A stretch of 64,000 bases of DNA from Anisodus tanguticus (lineage: Eukaryota > Streptophyta > Magnoliopsida > Solanales > Solanaceae), in contig CM067549.1 in assembly GCA_034509755.1 (NCBI GenBank), positions 50,369,052-50,433,051 on the forward strand, given 5' to 3'. A program made the translations under genes and the position numbers. Positions 1 through 11,235 of the stretch are shown here, piece after piece (position 1 is the first letter of the stretch; every line of letters begins with the position of its first letter). The notes under the pieces were generated by a model. The model worked only from the letters and a program-made list of their open reading frames with translations, searched no databases and was not told the DNA's origin.

Positions 1-2073
1 CGTACAAACACTTAGTAGTCCTTCACCCAAACTTTTTTGTTCATTTTCCACCCTTATTCCGGTATGTGCATTGAGGCATGTGCTCACTAAAGGAAATAAC
101 ACTTTCTATTAGCATATTTTCATAGTCAAGGTTCAAATTGAGATATTTAGTCAAGAGCGAAAGGATTTTATCTGTCCCACCATAACTCTAGAGGATCCTC
201 GCCCCAACCATTATATCATAACTTTCCTGACATTTATTTTCATTTTTCAGTTTCTTTTGGTATAATCATATATATCCGAAATTCACTTAATCCATATTTG
301 CTTTCTTATTATAGACAATTTTATTTTCATGACTCAAACCCATTGCCCCGAAATGATTAAGAGTAAAAGAACTCTTATCATCATTTCACCACATACTTGA
401 TAGTCCTGCTACTATTTTCCCGATCACATGAAATGACAGAGTTATATTTGGCTTAGGTATTGTGATTAACATCTAATCCTTAACTTAAATCTTGGCTTAG
501 GCCTAAGGTACAAGTACTCCTAGTGATATTTATTTAATTTGTTCATCTTAAATATTGATAGCTCGTGAATATGTAATTTTCATCCATTACTTATGTCAAT
601 ATTATAAATAACTCTATGACCCAAAAAAAAAAAAAACATGTGAAACCCTTTGTTTTTTTTTTTTTTTTTCTTAAATTATACTCCAACTTGTTAGTAGGGT
701 AACAGTACATAAAGTCACGTTCGTAAGTTAAGGTTTATAAACTTTTCTTTTTTGTTTTTATTTCTTAAACTTTTTAATGTTCACACTCAATGATTAATGA
801 AGCATTATTCAACAAAAATGATAGTTTGATTTTAATTGTTATTGCAGGAGAAATTTCAAGAAGTAGAAAAAAAGTTTTTAAATTTTTACTTTTAGAAAAA
901 GTTTTTATTGGCAACAAATAGTAAGGTGTATTAATAGGCAATGACAAGGACTCACGACTCAAATGTTATTGTCAATAGATTGAACATTTTTAAAATTTAT
1001 GACCATGGCTATTTATTTATTTCACGTGACTCAACATAAATGGCTTCAGAAAATTTATTATCGACCCTGACATATGCATCTTAAAGGTGTTATTTCATCT
1101 AAACGGCATTTAATTACTATTATTATTGTTGTTGTTATATATTGTCATTGTTGTTGTTATATGACAATTACATACATAAGTTTCGTACCGTGTTATTCCA
1201 TTGCTTGATATACACACAACAGCCTCAATTAGGTAGAATAGGTATGAGGTTTTACGACTTACTGAAACTAATGCACATGTTTTAAGTGGTTAACTTATTT
1301 ACATAATTGACACTCGAGAATAGGTGCAGAAACTTTTCTAAAATTTGAATCGAAAGTGTTTAATAGGAACATGCAATCATGTGTTTAATTAGGTGTTCAA
1401 TCGAAATAGACCTTAGTTTGAGTGTCTAATGTAATTTACTGATAAATTTAAAGAGTAGTATATATTCCACCTTTGATATTCGATATTATGAACTCATATA
1501 TAATGGATAATTCAAGTGAAATAACTTGTTGAGCAATAACTATACTGTTGTTGCCCAAAAAAAGCACAATACTCATGAGCTTAGTACCGGATAAATGTTG
1601 GGGAAAAGTATGATGAACTAATTAGTAGTTGGGTAGATAATTGATTTTTGTAACTTACATCAATAATAATATTAAGAAGATAGGGATGAGGACTTTTTTT
1701 AGGTGCTTGAAATAATTAATGGGGCCTTAGAATTTATTTCGATACACGTTATCATGATTTTCTGGTATATTCCCATCGATATTCATGGTAATTAACATGA
1801 TTAGTTAAAATCCTAGAGGAATATTAGTAATGATTCATGATTTTTTAATCCTTTGGGAACGATTCACGCCAACATAATTAAGAAATATTGTGGAAACCTT
1901 TTCTTTTTCTTTTTCTTCTTTACTTTTTTATTTCCTCTATTAGAAAAGAAAGTCTAGAAACTTTTTTTAATTTTATTTTGCACTCAGTGTTCGGTATCTG
2001 TATTGAGGCTCAATTCATGTCGTGTAAAGTCATTTAGGAGGGAAGTACTTGCTACCAGATCGTTTTTTATTCC
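1..2073. other. Intergenic DNA at the window start
   Basis: AT-rich. The 62-aa minus frame at 962-774 has no domain I know. No clear repeat or RNA gene. Confidence 0.45.
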
Positions 2074-2167
2074 CAATACTCGAATTCAAAATTATTAATA
2101 AAGGATGAAGGAAATTTATCCAATACTCGAATTCAAAATTATTAATAAAGGATGAAGGAAATTTATC
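2074..2167. repeat. 47-bp perfect tandem duplication
   Basis: The unit starting CCAATACTCGAATTCAAAA and ending GAAGGAAATTTAT occurs twice in a row without a mismatch that I can see, so it is recent. Confidence 0.93.
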
Positions 2168-2815
2168 CGTCACGTCACGACCTTGATGGTCAACGTCTAA
2201 GAAACTTTATTTTGCTTTTTATTGTAATGATGGTGGATTTTGTTGTTGGTGGTCAAAGAAGTACCAGACATGACAAGTTTAGAATTATAATGTTGTCGTT
2301 AATGGGGATATAATTATTACCTCGAACCGATTCAAATCATGGCTCTTCTTCATCTTGCAAATTCAAAAACTAACAATTACATCTCAATCCTAAATAAATT
2401 TTGTTTTCATCTTGCAAATACACCAGTAAAATGAAGTCGGTTGCACGCTCATTAAAATATTTATGGTGTTTATTTATGACTAATTGATTTAATAAGGTGA
2501 TAATATGTCAATCATCTACGTCTATGTTAGGTGATAGAAATCTACGTGCCAACACAAGTCATGCATCTATTGTTTGGTATAAAAAAAATGGGTGAGTACT
2601 AGTAACTCCACCATGTACACCTCAAAGTAATACAAAATTTTGTATATTTCCATTTCAAATGTTAAGAACAAATAAACTTGAAACTAATGAATCAATTTTC
2701 ACCTATGGATCTCTCAAATCCCCACTCTCCACACTGAATGAAAAAGCAAGCTAACCAAAAGCACTAACAATATTAGAATACAAGGAGAAGAAAAGTAGTT
2801 GCTAGTGACAAGCAA
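2168..2815. other. Probable 3' flank of the plastid protein gene
   Basis: The end nearest 2816 should hold the 3' UTR of the minus-strand gene. AT-rich, no other feature. Confidence 0.4.
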
Positions 2816-5427
2816 TTAATCGCTTCCCCATTTTCTCGCGACGCTGTCTTTGGCAGAAACGCGAGAAGGAACCTCCTGAGAAATGGTACCAAGGCTGTCT
2901 TGGCTAGCAGGATATACCTTCCGCATAATCTGTGATGTTACAAAGGTAAACCCGTTCCTTGCTCCTCGCAGCGTGAACAACAGAGGGTTGAATATGACTG
3001 CAAGTATCACATCTCCTTTTGTAACTATCAAGTACTGCAATTTTAAACACAAAGTACTGATGAATAAGAGGCAAGTGGAAATGCGGAATAACCATATTAA
3101 TCGAAATCTTAATGATACCGAAGAAACTCCTACCCCTCTATTCATTTTATCTGAAAGTGTTTGGGACAAGTAATTCAAGGGGAAAAAAGAAAAACTTTGG
3201 GAAGTTTGGATTCATAAACATGCAATGAGTTTATGTGGCTATAAAATCATGTTACTAAGGATAGAATGAGAAGTTAAAGTTAAAATTGTTTTAGACATCA
3301 TTCTTATATGGAAGAGACTAAAAAGGGAAGAGTGTTACGTAAAATAGGCTAGAGGGAGTATAAAGAAGCTTATGCAAATGTGAATAAGAGACAACTGGAA
3401 GTGGGGAATGACCGTGTTAAGTGAAATCTTAAAGCAACAGAAGAAACTCCTACCTTCTGACATTTTATGTGAAGGTGTCTGACTAGGACATAGGGACCAT
3501 GGTTTAGGAAGAAAAAAAGATATTTGGAACTTTGTAGTCTTGAACATGTCATGACATTTCTTTGGCTATAAAATCATGTTACTAAGGATAGAATGAAAAG
3601 TTAAAAGTTTATTTGTCTCCAAATATAGTAAGGTGTCATTCTGTTTGGAAGAGAATAAAAAGGAAAGAGTGTCACGTAAAAAAGATAGATGGAGTATAAA
3701 GAAGCTTATGCAAATGATGAATAAGGGAAAACTGGAAGTGGGGAATGACCATATTAATTGAAATCTTAAAGCTATAGAAGAAACTCCGACGCCTCCGGTT
3801 CATTTTACGTGAAGATGTTTGACCGGGCACGGAGTGTAAGAAGAAAAAAAACTTTTGGAACTTTGTAGTCTTGAACATGTCATGACATTTCTGTGGCTAT
3901 AAATCATTATGTTACTAAGAATGGAATCAGAAGTTTAAAGAAAGGTATTTTTTTCTGAAAGACTAAAAAGGAATGAGTGTTACGTAAAATAGGCTATAGT
4001 AAGTATAAAGAAGCTTATGCAAATGATGAATAAGAGACAAGTGGAAGTAGGGAATAACCATATTAATTGCACTCTTAAAGCTACTGCTATAAAGAAGCTT
4101 ATACAATTGCTCACCATGACAATAATACCCAAAATAGCAAGGCTTGCTTGTTGGGCTTCCTGCCAGAAATGGCCATCGTCGCCACAAAACCATCTACGCC
4201 AATTAAACCAACCGCCTCCGCCTGAATTGTCTCCTCCACCTGCTTCCTCCCGTCGTTTAATTTCTTTATCCCATTTCTCGTACTCAATTTTCTTTCCTCC
4301 CAAAGCACTTTCTAAAGCTTTTCTAGCCTCGTCCTGTTTATATGAAATGGCACAACACAGATAGGTAAATGATCTGACAGAAATTCGAAGGCAAATAAAA
4401 GAAGAAAAGGAAACTTCCACTTCACACATTTCACAGTGAGTCACCTTAATTAAATTTTACAACCATGTCCCCAAAATATGACTAAACTAGAATCTACTTC
4501 TCTGCTAGGTAGAAACATCAATTAGAAGAAAACTTCTCTGTAGCTCTTGTTTTCACCAAGATATTGCAAATACGGTTACCAAGGCCATTTTATTCTGTTT
4601 GATAAGTCAAAAAGTTATTACTGAGGAGTGAGGACTGAGGTACATAATCCAAATGAGATAATGCCTCCTAAAAGTCTGAAGGCGCATGACCTAGAAACTG
4701 AGGTAGGTAATCCAAGGTTAAACGTGGGTGAAGAAACCTCGTAAATATAATCTTGTGGCAAAGCACACTATGAAAGTTGCACTCCTCCGACGAGGGAAAG
4801 CTCAATGCCAGGTTCATTTCAAGTGAAATATCTGGAGTTAACTTCAGTACATAAGAGCGCTAATGTGTAGCAATCTTCAAGAAAGCTAGATCGTATCGAT
4901 CAAACAATCTGATGTCCCCCGTTATGACACATATATTAGAAAGATTAGTGAAAATGACAAGTCAACAAAGAAAAACCTAATACTCCCTCCGCTTCAATTT
5001 GTTTGTCTTAGTTTGACTCGGCATAGAGTTCAATAAAATAAAGAAGCCTTATAAATCTTGTGGTCTTAAATTAAAGATGTGTGTAACGTACCAAAATGCC
5101 CTTTGAATATTGTGGTCTTAAATATGCCATGTCGGATGTTGAGTGTAATGAGTTACTAAATATAAAAAGTGGCATTCTTTTCTAAACAAACTAAAAAGGA
5201 GAGTAAAACAAACAAATTGAAACGGAGGGAGTAATTGATTATGATGCTAACAATAATCAAAATCTCATTTAACTCGTGAAAAGGAAAAAAGGATATCGAA
5301 ATTTAGGTCAAATCAGATCTATTATTTGGAGTCAATTTGAGCTGGAAGACAAGTTATACAAGTTTATTAATTGGTAGTAATAAAGGTTCTAATATGATAC
5401 AGAAAGTTGCACCTTAAGATTAACTAC

Positions 5428-5482
<55 letters not shown>

Positions 5483-8143
5483 GTCAAATCAGTTCTATTA
5501 TTTGGAGTCAATTTGAGCTGGAAGACAAGTTATACAAGTTTATTAATTGGTAGTAATGAAGGTTCTAATATGATACAGAAAGTTGCACCTTAAGATTAAC
5601 TACATTTATACATTTATATATATATATATATATATATATGGGGGAGTTTGACCATGGCTAGTGCAAAGGAGATGGGGGAGAGGTTGACGGCCAAGGGGGC
5701 TTAGGGGAGTAGTGGGGACGCGACCAGTATGTGGGACAAAACGGCCAGTTGCATCCGGGAGGTGGCTAGAGAATTGTTAGGGATTTCGCGGGGTAGCCAT
5801 GGTAGGCATCGAGGGGACTGGTGGTGGAATGGTAAAGTTCAAGAGAAGGTGGATGCGAAGAAAGTGGCGTATGCGAAATTGGTAGAAAGCAAGGATGAGG
5901 TGGAGAAGTGGACGAATAGGGAACTGTATAAGATGGCGAGGAAGGAGGCAAAGCTAGCGGTCACGGCGGCGAAAACAGCGGCTTTAACAGCGACTTTTGA
6001 ACGCCAATACGTGGAATTAGAGAAAAAAGGCGGAGATAAGAAGTTGTACAGACTAGCCAAGGCGAGGGAAAGGAGGGCCCGTGACTTAGATCACGTGATG
6101 TACATCAAGGACGAGGACGGTAAAGTACTGGTGGAGGACGCGCATATTAGGCAGAGGTGGCAGTCTTACTTACATAAACTCTTGAACGAAAAAGGAGATA
6201 AAGACATTGTGCTGGGAGATCTTGAGCAATCTGGTAGGTACCGGAATTTTGGAAATTGTAGAAGCATTAAGATTGAGGAGGTTGAGGGTGTTGTTCGCAG
6301 GATGCGCGGGGACGAGCGACCGGGCCTGATGAGATCCCAGTTGAATTTTGAGAGAGCGCAGGCAGGGCAGGCTTGGAGTGGCTGACTGAGTTGTTGAACG
6401 TCATTTTTAAGACGACGAGAATGCCCGAAGAATGGAGGTGGGGTACAATGGTTCCTTTGTACAAGAACAAATGTGATATCCAGAGTTGCAACAACTATAG
6501 AGGTATCAAGCTGCTGAGCCACACTATGAAAGTTTGGGAAAGGGTCGTGGAGATGTGTGAGAAGAGGCGTGTCTATTTCCGAGAACCAGTTTGAATTCAT
6601 GCCGGGGCGTTCGACTACAAAAGTCATTCATCTTATTAGGAGGTTGGTGGAGCTGTATATGGAGAGGAAGAGAGACTTACATATGGTTTACATCGACCTC
6701 GAGAAGACATATCATAAAGTCCCTAGGAAGGTTCTTTGGAGATGTTTGGAGGCTAAAGGTGTACCTGTGGCGTACACTAGGGCGATCAAGGATATGTATG
6801 ATGGAGCCAAGATCAGGGTACGGACAGTGGGAGGAGACTCGGAGCACTTTCCTATGATGATGGGGCTGCACCAGGATCAGCTCTTAGCCTATTCTTATTT
6901 GCCTTGATGATAGATGGACTGACGCGACAAATCCAAGGGGAGGTGTCATGGTGTATGTTATTCGCAGACGACATAGTCCTGATTGATGAGACTCGCAGCG
7001 GGGTGAACGCTAAGCTGGAGGTTTGGAGACAGACTCTGGAGTCTAAAGGGTTCAGACTGAGTAGGACCAATACAGAATACTTTGAGTGCAAGTTCAGCTA
7101 CGGGAGCGACCTTGAGACAGGCGTGGAGGTGAGGCTTGAGACTCAGGTCATTCCGAAGAAAAGAAGATTCAAGTACCTCGGGTCTATTATAAAAGGGAAT
7201 AGAGAGATTGATGACGATGTCACACATCGTATTTGGGCAGGGTGGATGAAATAGAGGCTTGCATCTGGACTCTTGTGCGATAAAAAGGTGTCACGAAAAC
7301 TAAAAGGCAAGTTTTATAGGGTGGTGGTTAGACTGACTATGTTGTATGGGGCGAAGTGTAGGTCAGTCAACACGTCGCACACCCAAAGGATGAGATTGTT
7401 GGAGATGAGGATGCTGAGATGGATGTGTAGGCATACAAGGAGGGATAGGATTAGAAATGATGATATCCGGGACAGAGTAGAGTGGCCTCGGTGGAGGATA
7501 AGATGTGGGAAACGAGGTTGAGATGGTTTGGACATGTGCGGAGGAGAGACACAAATGACCCAGTGTGGAGGTGTGAGAGGTTGGCTATGGACGGGTTTAG
7601 AAGGGGTAGAGGTAGGCCGAAGAAATATTGGGGAGAGGTGATTAGACGTGATATGAAGCAGGTGCAACTTACTGAGTACATGACCTTAGATAGGGGATTG
7701 TGGAGGACACAGATTAGGGTAGAGGGGTAGTAGGTAGTCGAGCGTAGTCCTACTTACGCTTACAAACTGTTAGTTGTATTATTACTGCAGGTCTGCTTAG
7801 CATATCATACGAATAGGCGTAGTATTGCTTTATAGTCTTTTGTAGTTGTATTTCTTCTATTATGCGTTCTTTAATGTACTTGGTTTATCTCATTTATATG
7901 TGTTAGTTATTGTTTCTTCCTTCTTTTTCAGGATACGCTATTATGGTGTATTCGCGTTTGCTATTAGCATTTGCATAATGCTTTAAATTTTTAAATTTTT
8001 GACCGGGTCTGATTGTTTTTTTTCTGCTTTGCATGTCCTGAGCCGAGGGTCGCTCGAAAACAGCCGCTCTACCTACCAAGGTAGAGGTAAGGTCTGTATA
8101 CACTCTAACCTCCCCAGACCCCACGTTGTAGGATTTCACTGGG

Positions 8144-8174
<31 letters not shown>

Positions 8175-11100
8175 CTTTCGAAACCGTTTCACAACCTATA
8201 TGCATGTGTGCTAATGATCAGCAAAACTTTGAAACTTCCTCTAGCAATTATAGGCTAGCCTCAATGTCTGCCCTCACTACTTCCACACAATTGTTTGTTC
8301 TAAAAGCTCAACCTTTTGTTCCACTTCAACTTTAGTTTCAAATTTTAATTAACAAATCCATGTTTCCTGAACTATCACATGGAAAAAAAAAAGATTAAGA
8401 AGCGTTCTAAACTCCACTTTACTAGTAGGACTAATAAGAGTACAACATGCGAAAAAGATTTAGACATAATGCCCCGAGTTACTCTTCCAGTAACCTCAAC
8501 TCCATGTAAAGCCAAGAATCTAAGGCAACAAACATAATGTAGGATGCAAAGAACTATAAATGTCAGGATATCAGAAGCATCTGAAATTAATGATCTTACC
8601 AAAAATTAAAAGTCTACTTTTTCATTTGCTACATGACTACAATCTAATAGTTACACTAACAAAATTCAACAGCTTTGTCGTTTTTTTGTTAAATGCCTTC
8701 TTACTGTGCTACTCCCGTCCCAAGAGGCAGGAAATAGGAAGCGAATGGAAACCAAGATTAGCTAGTAAAGGAAAAGCCAAAGATACTAAAGAAGAACAAT
8801 GCAATCAAAATCATAGAGCAACCATAGTAGAAGCCAAGCTAAAATGCCCGAGTACAGGCTCAGGAAAGACCAGAAACATTTGGGGGGTTTTCTTTTTCTT
8901 TTTCTTTTTCTTTATCCTTGACAAGAAGTGGGCTTCCACTGAGAGATACAAAGAGGGAGAAAGTAGACGTTCGTGGTCCTTTAATATGTATGATACTAAA
9001 TCAAGTGGAGAACCTTGTTCCCCAAAATTAAAACTTCATATGCATTTTATTTGTGGTATACTCTTTTGGGTCAATCGTTTAGAAGTTTCAGATGGAATTA
9101 GAATAGGTACCGTTAAATGCAATAGGAGAGACTCTGTGAATAAGCACTAAAGCATATTGTCATTAAATTGTTTATACACCAAAGAGTTTCTCTTTCTAGC
9201 CCAAGCTCACACCAAGAACAAGTGAAAATAATTTGTTCACTCACGCAAGTGCAAACATAAAACCCCTTTGCTATTTTAGTACCCTTTTTTCTTCTAGTCC
9301 TTGATTTAATCAGTGGTATATGCAAAATCAAACCAAATGGTACTACTATCCATTGTTCTCCAGAATAGTAAACCAAAACAAATGCAAAATGTAAGACCCC
9401 TTTGCTATTTTAGTACCCTTCTTCTTCTAGTCCTCAATTTAATCAGTGGTATATGCAAAATTAAATCAAATTCTACTATCCATTGTTCTCCAGGATACTC
9501 TTAAGTTTAGAAATTTTGTCAATAACCCAACAGATACCCACTTCTTTTCTTTCCAACAGAAAGCAAAAGACCATCAAAACTGGGAATTTTCAACATTAAA
9601 GCTAAATTATGAAAAGAAACCTTAAAATTTCGACACTCTTTAAGTTCAGTAACTTACCCCATTGCTATTTTAGTACCCTTTTTTTCTTCTAGTCCTCAAT
9701 GCAATCAGTGGTATATGCAAAATCAAATCATATACTACTAGCCATTATCCCCCAGGATACTCTTAAGTTTAGAAACTTTCACGATAACTCAAAAGATACC
9801 CACTTCTATTATTTCCAAGGGAAAGCAAAAGAACATCAAAACTGGGAATTTCTAACATCAAAGCTAAATTTTGAAACGAAACCTTAAATTTTGACTTTGC
9901 TATTTTAGTACCCTTTATCTTCTTCTCCTTAATTTAATCGGCAGTATACACATAATCAAACCAAATGGTACTACTATCCACTCTTCTCCAGGATACTCTT
10001 TTAAGTTAATAAATTTTCTCAAAAACCCAAATTGAAACCCACTTCTTTTCTTTCCAAGGGAAAGCAAAAGACCATAAAAGCTGGGACTTTTCAAGATGAT
10101 AGCTAAATAAGCACTCAAGCAGAATGTCATGAAATGCAAAACATAAAACCCCTTTGCTATTTTAGTACCGCTTTTTCTTCTGGTCCTCAAATTAATCAGT
10201 GGTATACGCAAAATCAAATCAAATATTACTACTATCCATTGTTCTCCATGATACTCTTATGTTAAGAAATTTTCTCAATAACCAAAAAGGTACCCGTTTC
10301 TCTTCTTTCCAAAGGAAAAGCTAAAGAGCATCAAAACTGGGAATTTCCAACATCAAAGCTAAATTTTGAAACTTCTCCGATAAAAAGGAGCCTTGGAGTA
10401 ACTAGTAAAGTTGTTGTCATGTGAGCAGAAGGTCACAGGTTCAAGCCTTGGAAACGCCTCTTGTGAAAATGCAGGGTAAGGTTGTGTACAAATAGATCCT
10501 TGTGATCCGGCCCTTTTCCGGATCCCGAGCATAGCGGGAGCTTAGTGCCCTTATCCAATAATAAACTAAAACAAATGAAAAACATAAAAAAAAACCTTTA
10601 CTCTTTTAGTACCCCTTTTCAATTTAATCAATGGTATACATAAAATCAATCAAATACTACTATCCACTGTTCTTCAGAATACTCTAGGCGTCGTTTGGTA
10701 CGCAGGATAAGGTGGGATATCCCGGGATTAAGTTTGGAATAAAATTTATACCTTATTTGGTTGAAGGTTTATACCTGCAACCAAATAAGGTATAAAATTT
10801 ATCCCAGACTTAGTCTCGGATAACACATCTTATCCCGTCAAGTTCCATATTATTTTATCCCACCTGAGAGGTGGGATAAATTAGTCGAGGGATTATAATC
10901 CTGGAATAACTTAGTATGTCCGCGTACCAAATGACCCCTTAAGTCTAGAAATTTTCTCGATAACCCAAAACAAACCCACATCTATTCTTTACAAGGGAAT
11001 GGAAAATACCATCAAAACTAGAAATTTTCAACATTAAAGCTTAAATATTTAGTAGTAGTACCTGTTTGCGGTTGTTAGAGAAGAGGCAAGTGAATCTGCC

Positions 11101-11235
11101 ATTGCAGTTGAGTTTGTGTTGTACAGAACTAAAGCTATTTCCGGCGATAGAGGAGGGATGGTGGTGCTGTGGTGGTGCACTGTGGTGCTGCGGTGGTGCT
11201 GGGGTTGAAACTCGTAGGCTCAACACCTGCGCCAT
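2816..11235 (-). CDS. Three-exon gene for a plastid-targeted, membrane-associated protein of unknown function
   Basis: Three exons join in phase 0 and give 203 aa: 11235-11062 (58 aa), 4333-4115 (73 aa) and 3034-2816 (72 aa plus stop). All borders are GT/AG: donor after CAG at 11062, acceptor before 4333, donor after ATG at 4115, acceptor before 3034. Exon 1 starts MAQVLSL and is rich in S, P, H and N with few acidic residues, as in a chloroplast transit peptide, and ends CLFSNNRKQ. Exon 2 begins DEARKALESALGGKK, then a K/E-rich stretch, a Gly/Trp-rich patch (GGGGWFNWRRWF) and the start of a hydrophobic segment (ASLAILGIIVM) completed by exon 3 (YLIVTKG), followed by a second hydrophobic stretch (VILAVIFNPLLF). 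I recognise this as a conserved plant protein family but know no function. Both introns are swollen by repeats; a hAT element lies about 200 bp upstream of the start codon. Splicing is inferred, not proven. Confidence 0.8.
3035..4114 (-). repeat. Tandem ~320-bp repeats, MITE-derived, filling intron 2 of the plastid gene
   Basis: A unit beginning TGAATAAGAG and containing GAAATCTTAA and AGAAGAAACTCC recurs near 3059, 3382, 3717 and 4026, so the period is 309-335 bp. Each unit also holds a run resembling the Solanaceae Stowaway MITE interior (TTTTACGTGAA, TTGACCGGGCACGG, TGGCTATAAATCA, GTTACGTAAAATAGG). The first unit directly abuts the acceptor of exon 3. The ORFs seen here on both strands are repeat artefacts. 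Confidence 0.65.
4442..4980. other. Intron 1 sequence with no recognised feature
   Basis: I see no exon, RNA gene or repeat in this part of intron 1 of the plastid protein gene. Confidence 0.5.
4981..5233. mobile_element. Stowaway-type MITE (Tc1/mariner)
   Basis: Inverted termini CTCCCTCCGCTTCAATTTG (from 4983) and CAAATTGAAACGGAGGGAG (to 5231) are nearly perfect complements. They are flanked by the dinucleotide TA at 4981-4982 and 5232-5233, the usual Stowaway target duplication. The element is 249 bp, AT-rich and codes for nothing. It lies in intron 1 of the plastid protein gene. Confidence 0.88.
5302..5638. repeat. 176-bp tandem duplication with (TA)n tracts
   Basis: The segment starting TAGGTCAAATCAG at 5304 recurs at 5480 with few changes. 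Each copy ends in a (TA)n microsatellite, about 5433-5479 and 5619-5638. The second tract abuts the 5' truncation point of the LINE that follows. Confidence 0.85.
5640..8145 (+). mobile_element. 5'-truncated RTE-clade LINE (non-LTR retrotransposon)
   Basis: The element starts inside the endonuclease/linker region, holds a decayed reverse-transcriptase frame (5729-7730) and ends in a 3' tail with CGGAAACAGCC-like and AAGGTAGAGGTAAGGTCTG motifs followed by (TA)n at 8145. Absence of poly(A) and a short microsatellite tail fit RTE elements. TA tracts on both sides suggest insertion into a TA microsatellite. It runs antisense to the host plastid protein gene within intron 1. Confidence 0.85.
5729..7730 (+). 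pseudogene. RTE LINE reverse transcriptase, frameshifted
   Basis: Successive frames 5729-6385, 6373-6594, 6557-6907, 6904-7254, 7273-7521 and 7482-7730 give one collinear RT protein, so at least five frameshifts or stops have built up. Visible in order: linker with WWWNGKVQ; RT entry motif NNYRGIKLLSH; QFEFMPGRST; motif A, YIDLEKTYHKVPR (the family usually has KAYDKVP, so the second acidic residue has become H); MGLHQ with a frame break in the next motif; catalytic FADDIVLIDE; then FKYLGSII, MLRWMC and RLRWFGHV near the C terminus, all typical of plant RTE proteins. The endonuclease is missing. It cannot make an active enzyme. Confidence 0.85.
8146..9150. other. Intron 1 sequence downstream of the LINE, no gene seen
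   Basis: AT-rich, with an 8890-8915 CTTTTT-type low-complexity tract. The 196-aa plus-strand frame at 8560-9150 has no recognisable domain and is interrupted by low-complexity F-runs; I regard it as chance. Confidence 0.5.
10389..10560 (+). mobile_element. tRNA-derived SINE (Solanaceae SolS-like)
   Basis: It starts GGAGCCTTGGAGTAACTAG, holds an A-box-like TAACTAGTAAAGTTG and a B box GGTTCAAGCC, then the typical body GCAGGGTAAGGTTGTGTAC, GATCCGGCCC and GCATAGCGGGAGCTTAGTG. The A-rich stretch after it may be its tail. I recognise this family from Solanaceae genomes. It is not a working tRNA gene, because no cloverleaf can close after the B box. Confidence 0.75.
10687..10938. mobile_element. 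Tourist-like MITE (PIF/Harbinger)
   Basis: Termini GGCGTCGTTTGGTACGC and GCGTACCAAATGACCCC are imperfect complements. The TTA after it and TA before it (one base lost) mark a 3-bp TTA target site. Other copies of the surrounding tandem repeat read ATACTCTTAAGT here and so serve as an empty site. The centre holds a long inverted repeat around CCTTATTTGGTTG / CAACCAAATAAGG, so the element folds back on itself. Confidence 0.82.
11062..11235 (-). CDS. Exon 1 (transit-peptide exon) of the plastid protein gene
   Basis: 58 codons from ATG at 11235-11233 to CAG at 11064-11062, followed by a GTAC donor. It contains a His/Pro repeat (PPQHHSAPPQHHHPSS) that mirrors a short GGTGGTGC-type DNA repeat. It lies 6.7 kb from exon 2, so gene finders may miss the connection. 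Its link to exon 2 rests on matching phase and on the transit-peptide composition that exon 2 lacks. Confidence 0.72.

Larger units (their letters stand above)
9255..11045. repeat. Tandem array of ~250-bp units in intron 1
   Basis: Units share CCTTTGCTATTTTAGTACCC, then CAATTTAATCAGTGGTATA, ATCCATTGTTCTCC, GATACTCTTAAGTTTAGAAA, CACTTCTTTTCTTTCC and CATCAAAACTGGGAATTT. Copies begin near 9265, 9398, 9659, 9896, 10148 and 10590. The last copy is split by the Tourist-like MITE (10687-10938) and resumes to 11045, just short of the exon 1 donor. A SINE lies between the fifth and sixth copies. Unit length varies because of internal deletions. Confidence 0.82.

Noticed and set aside
2883..3173. Plus-strand 96-aa frame
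   Set aside because: Opposite strand of exon 3 of the plastid-protein gene, whose splice sites and hydrophobic segment fit better.
6166..6627. Minus-strand 153-aa frame
   Set aside because: Shadow of the RTE reverse transcriptase, which has clear motifs on the plus strand.
8560..9150. Plus-strand 196-aa frame as a gene
   Set aside because: No domain, low-complexity Phe run, inside an intron, opposite to the host gene.
10389..10470. Possible tRNA gene (B box GGTTCAAGCC)
   Set aside because: No closing acceptor stem after the B box and a typical SINE body follows.
9255..11045. CRISPR-like array
   Set aside because: Units are 250 bp, AT-rich, and this is a plant nuclear intron; it is an ordinary tandem repeat.
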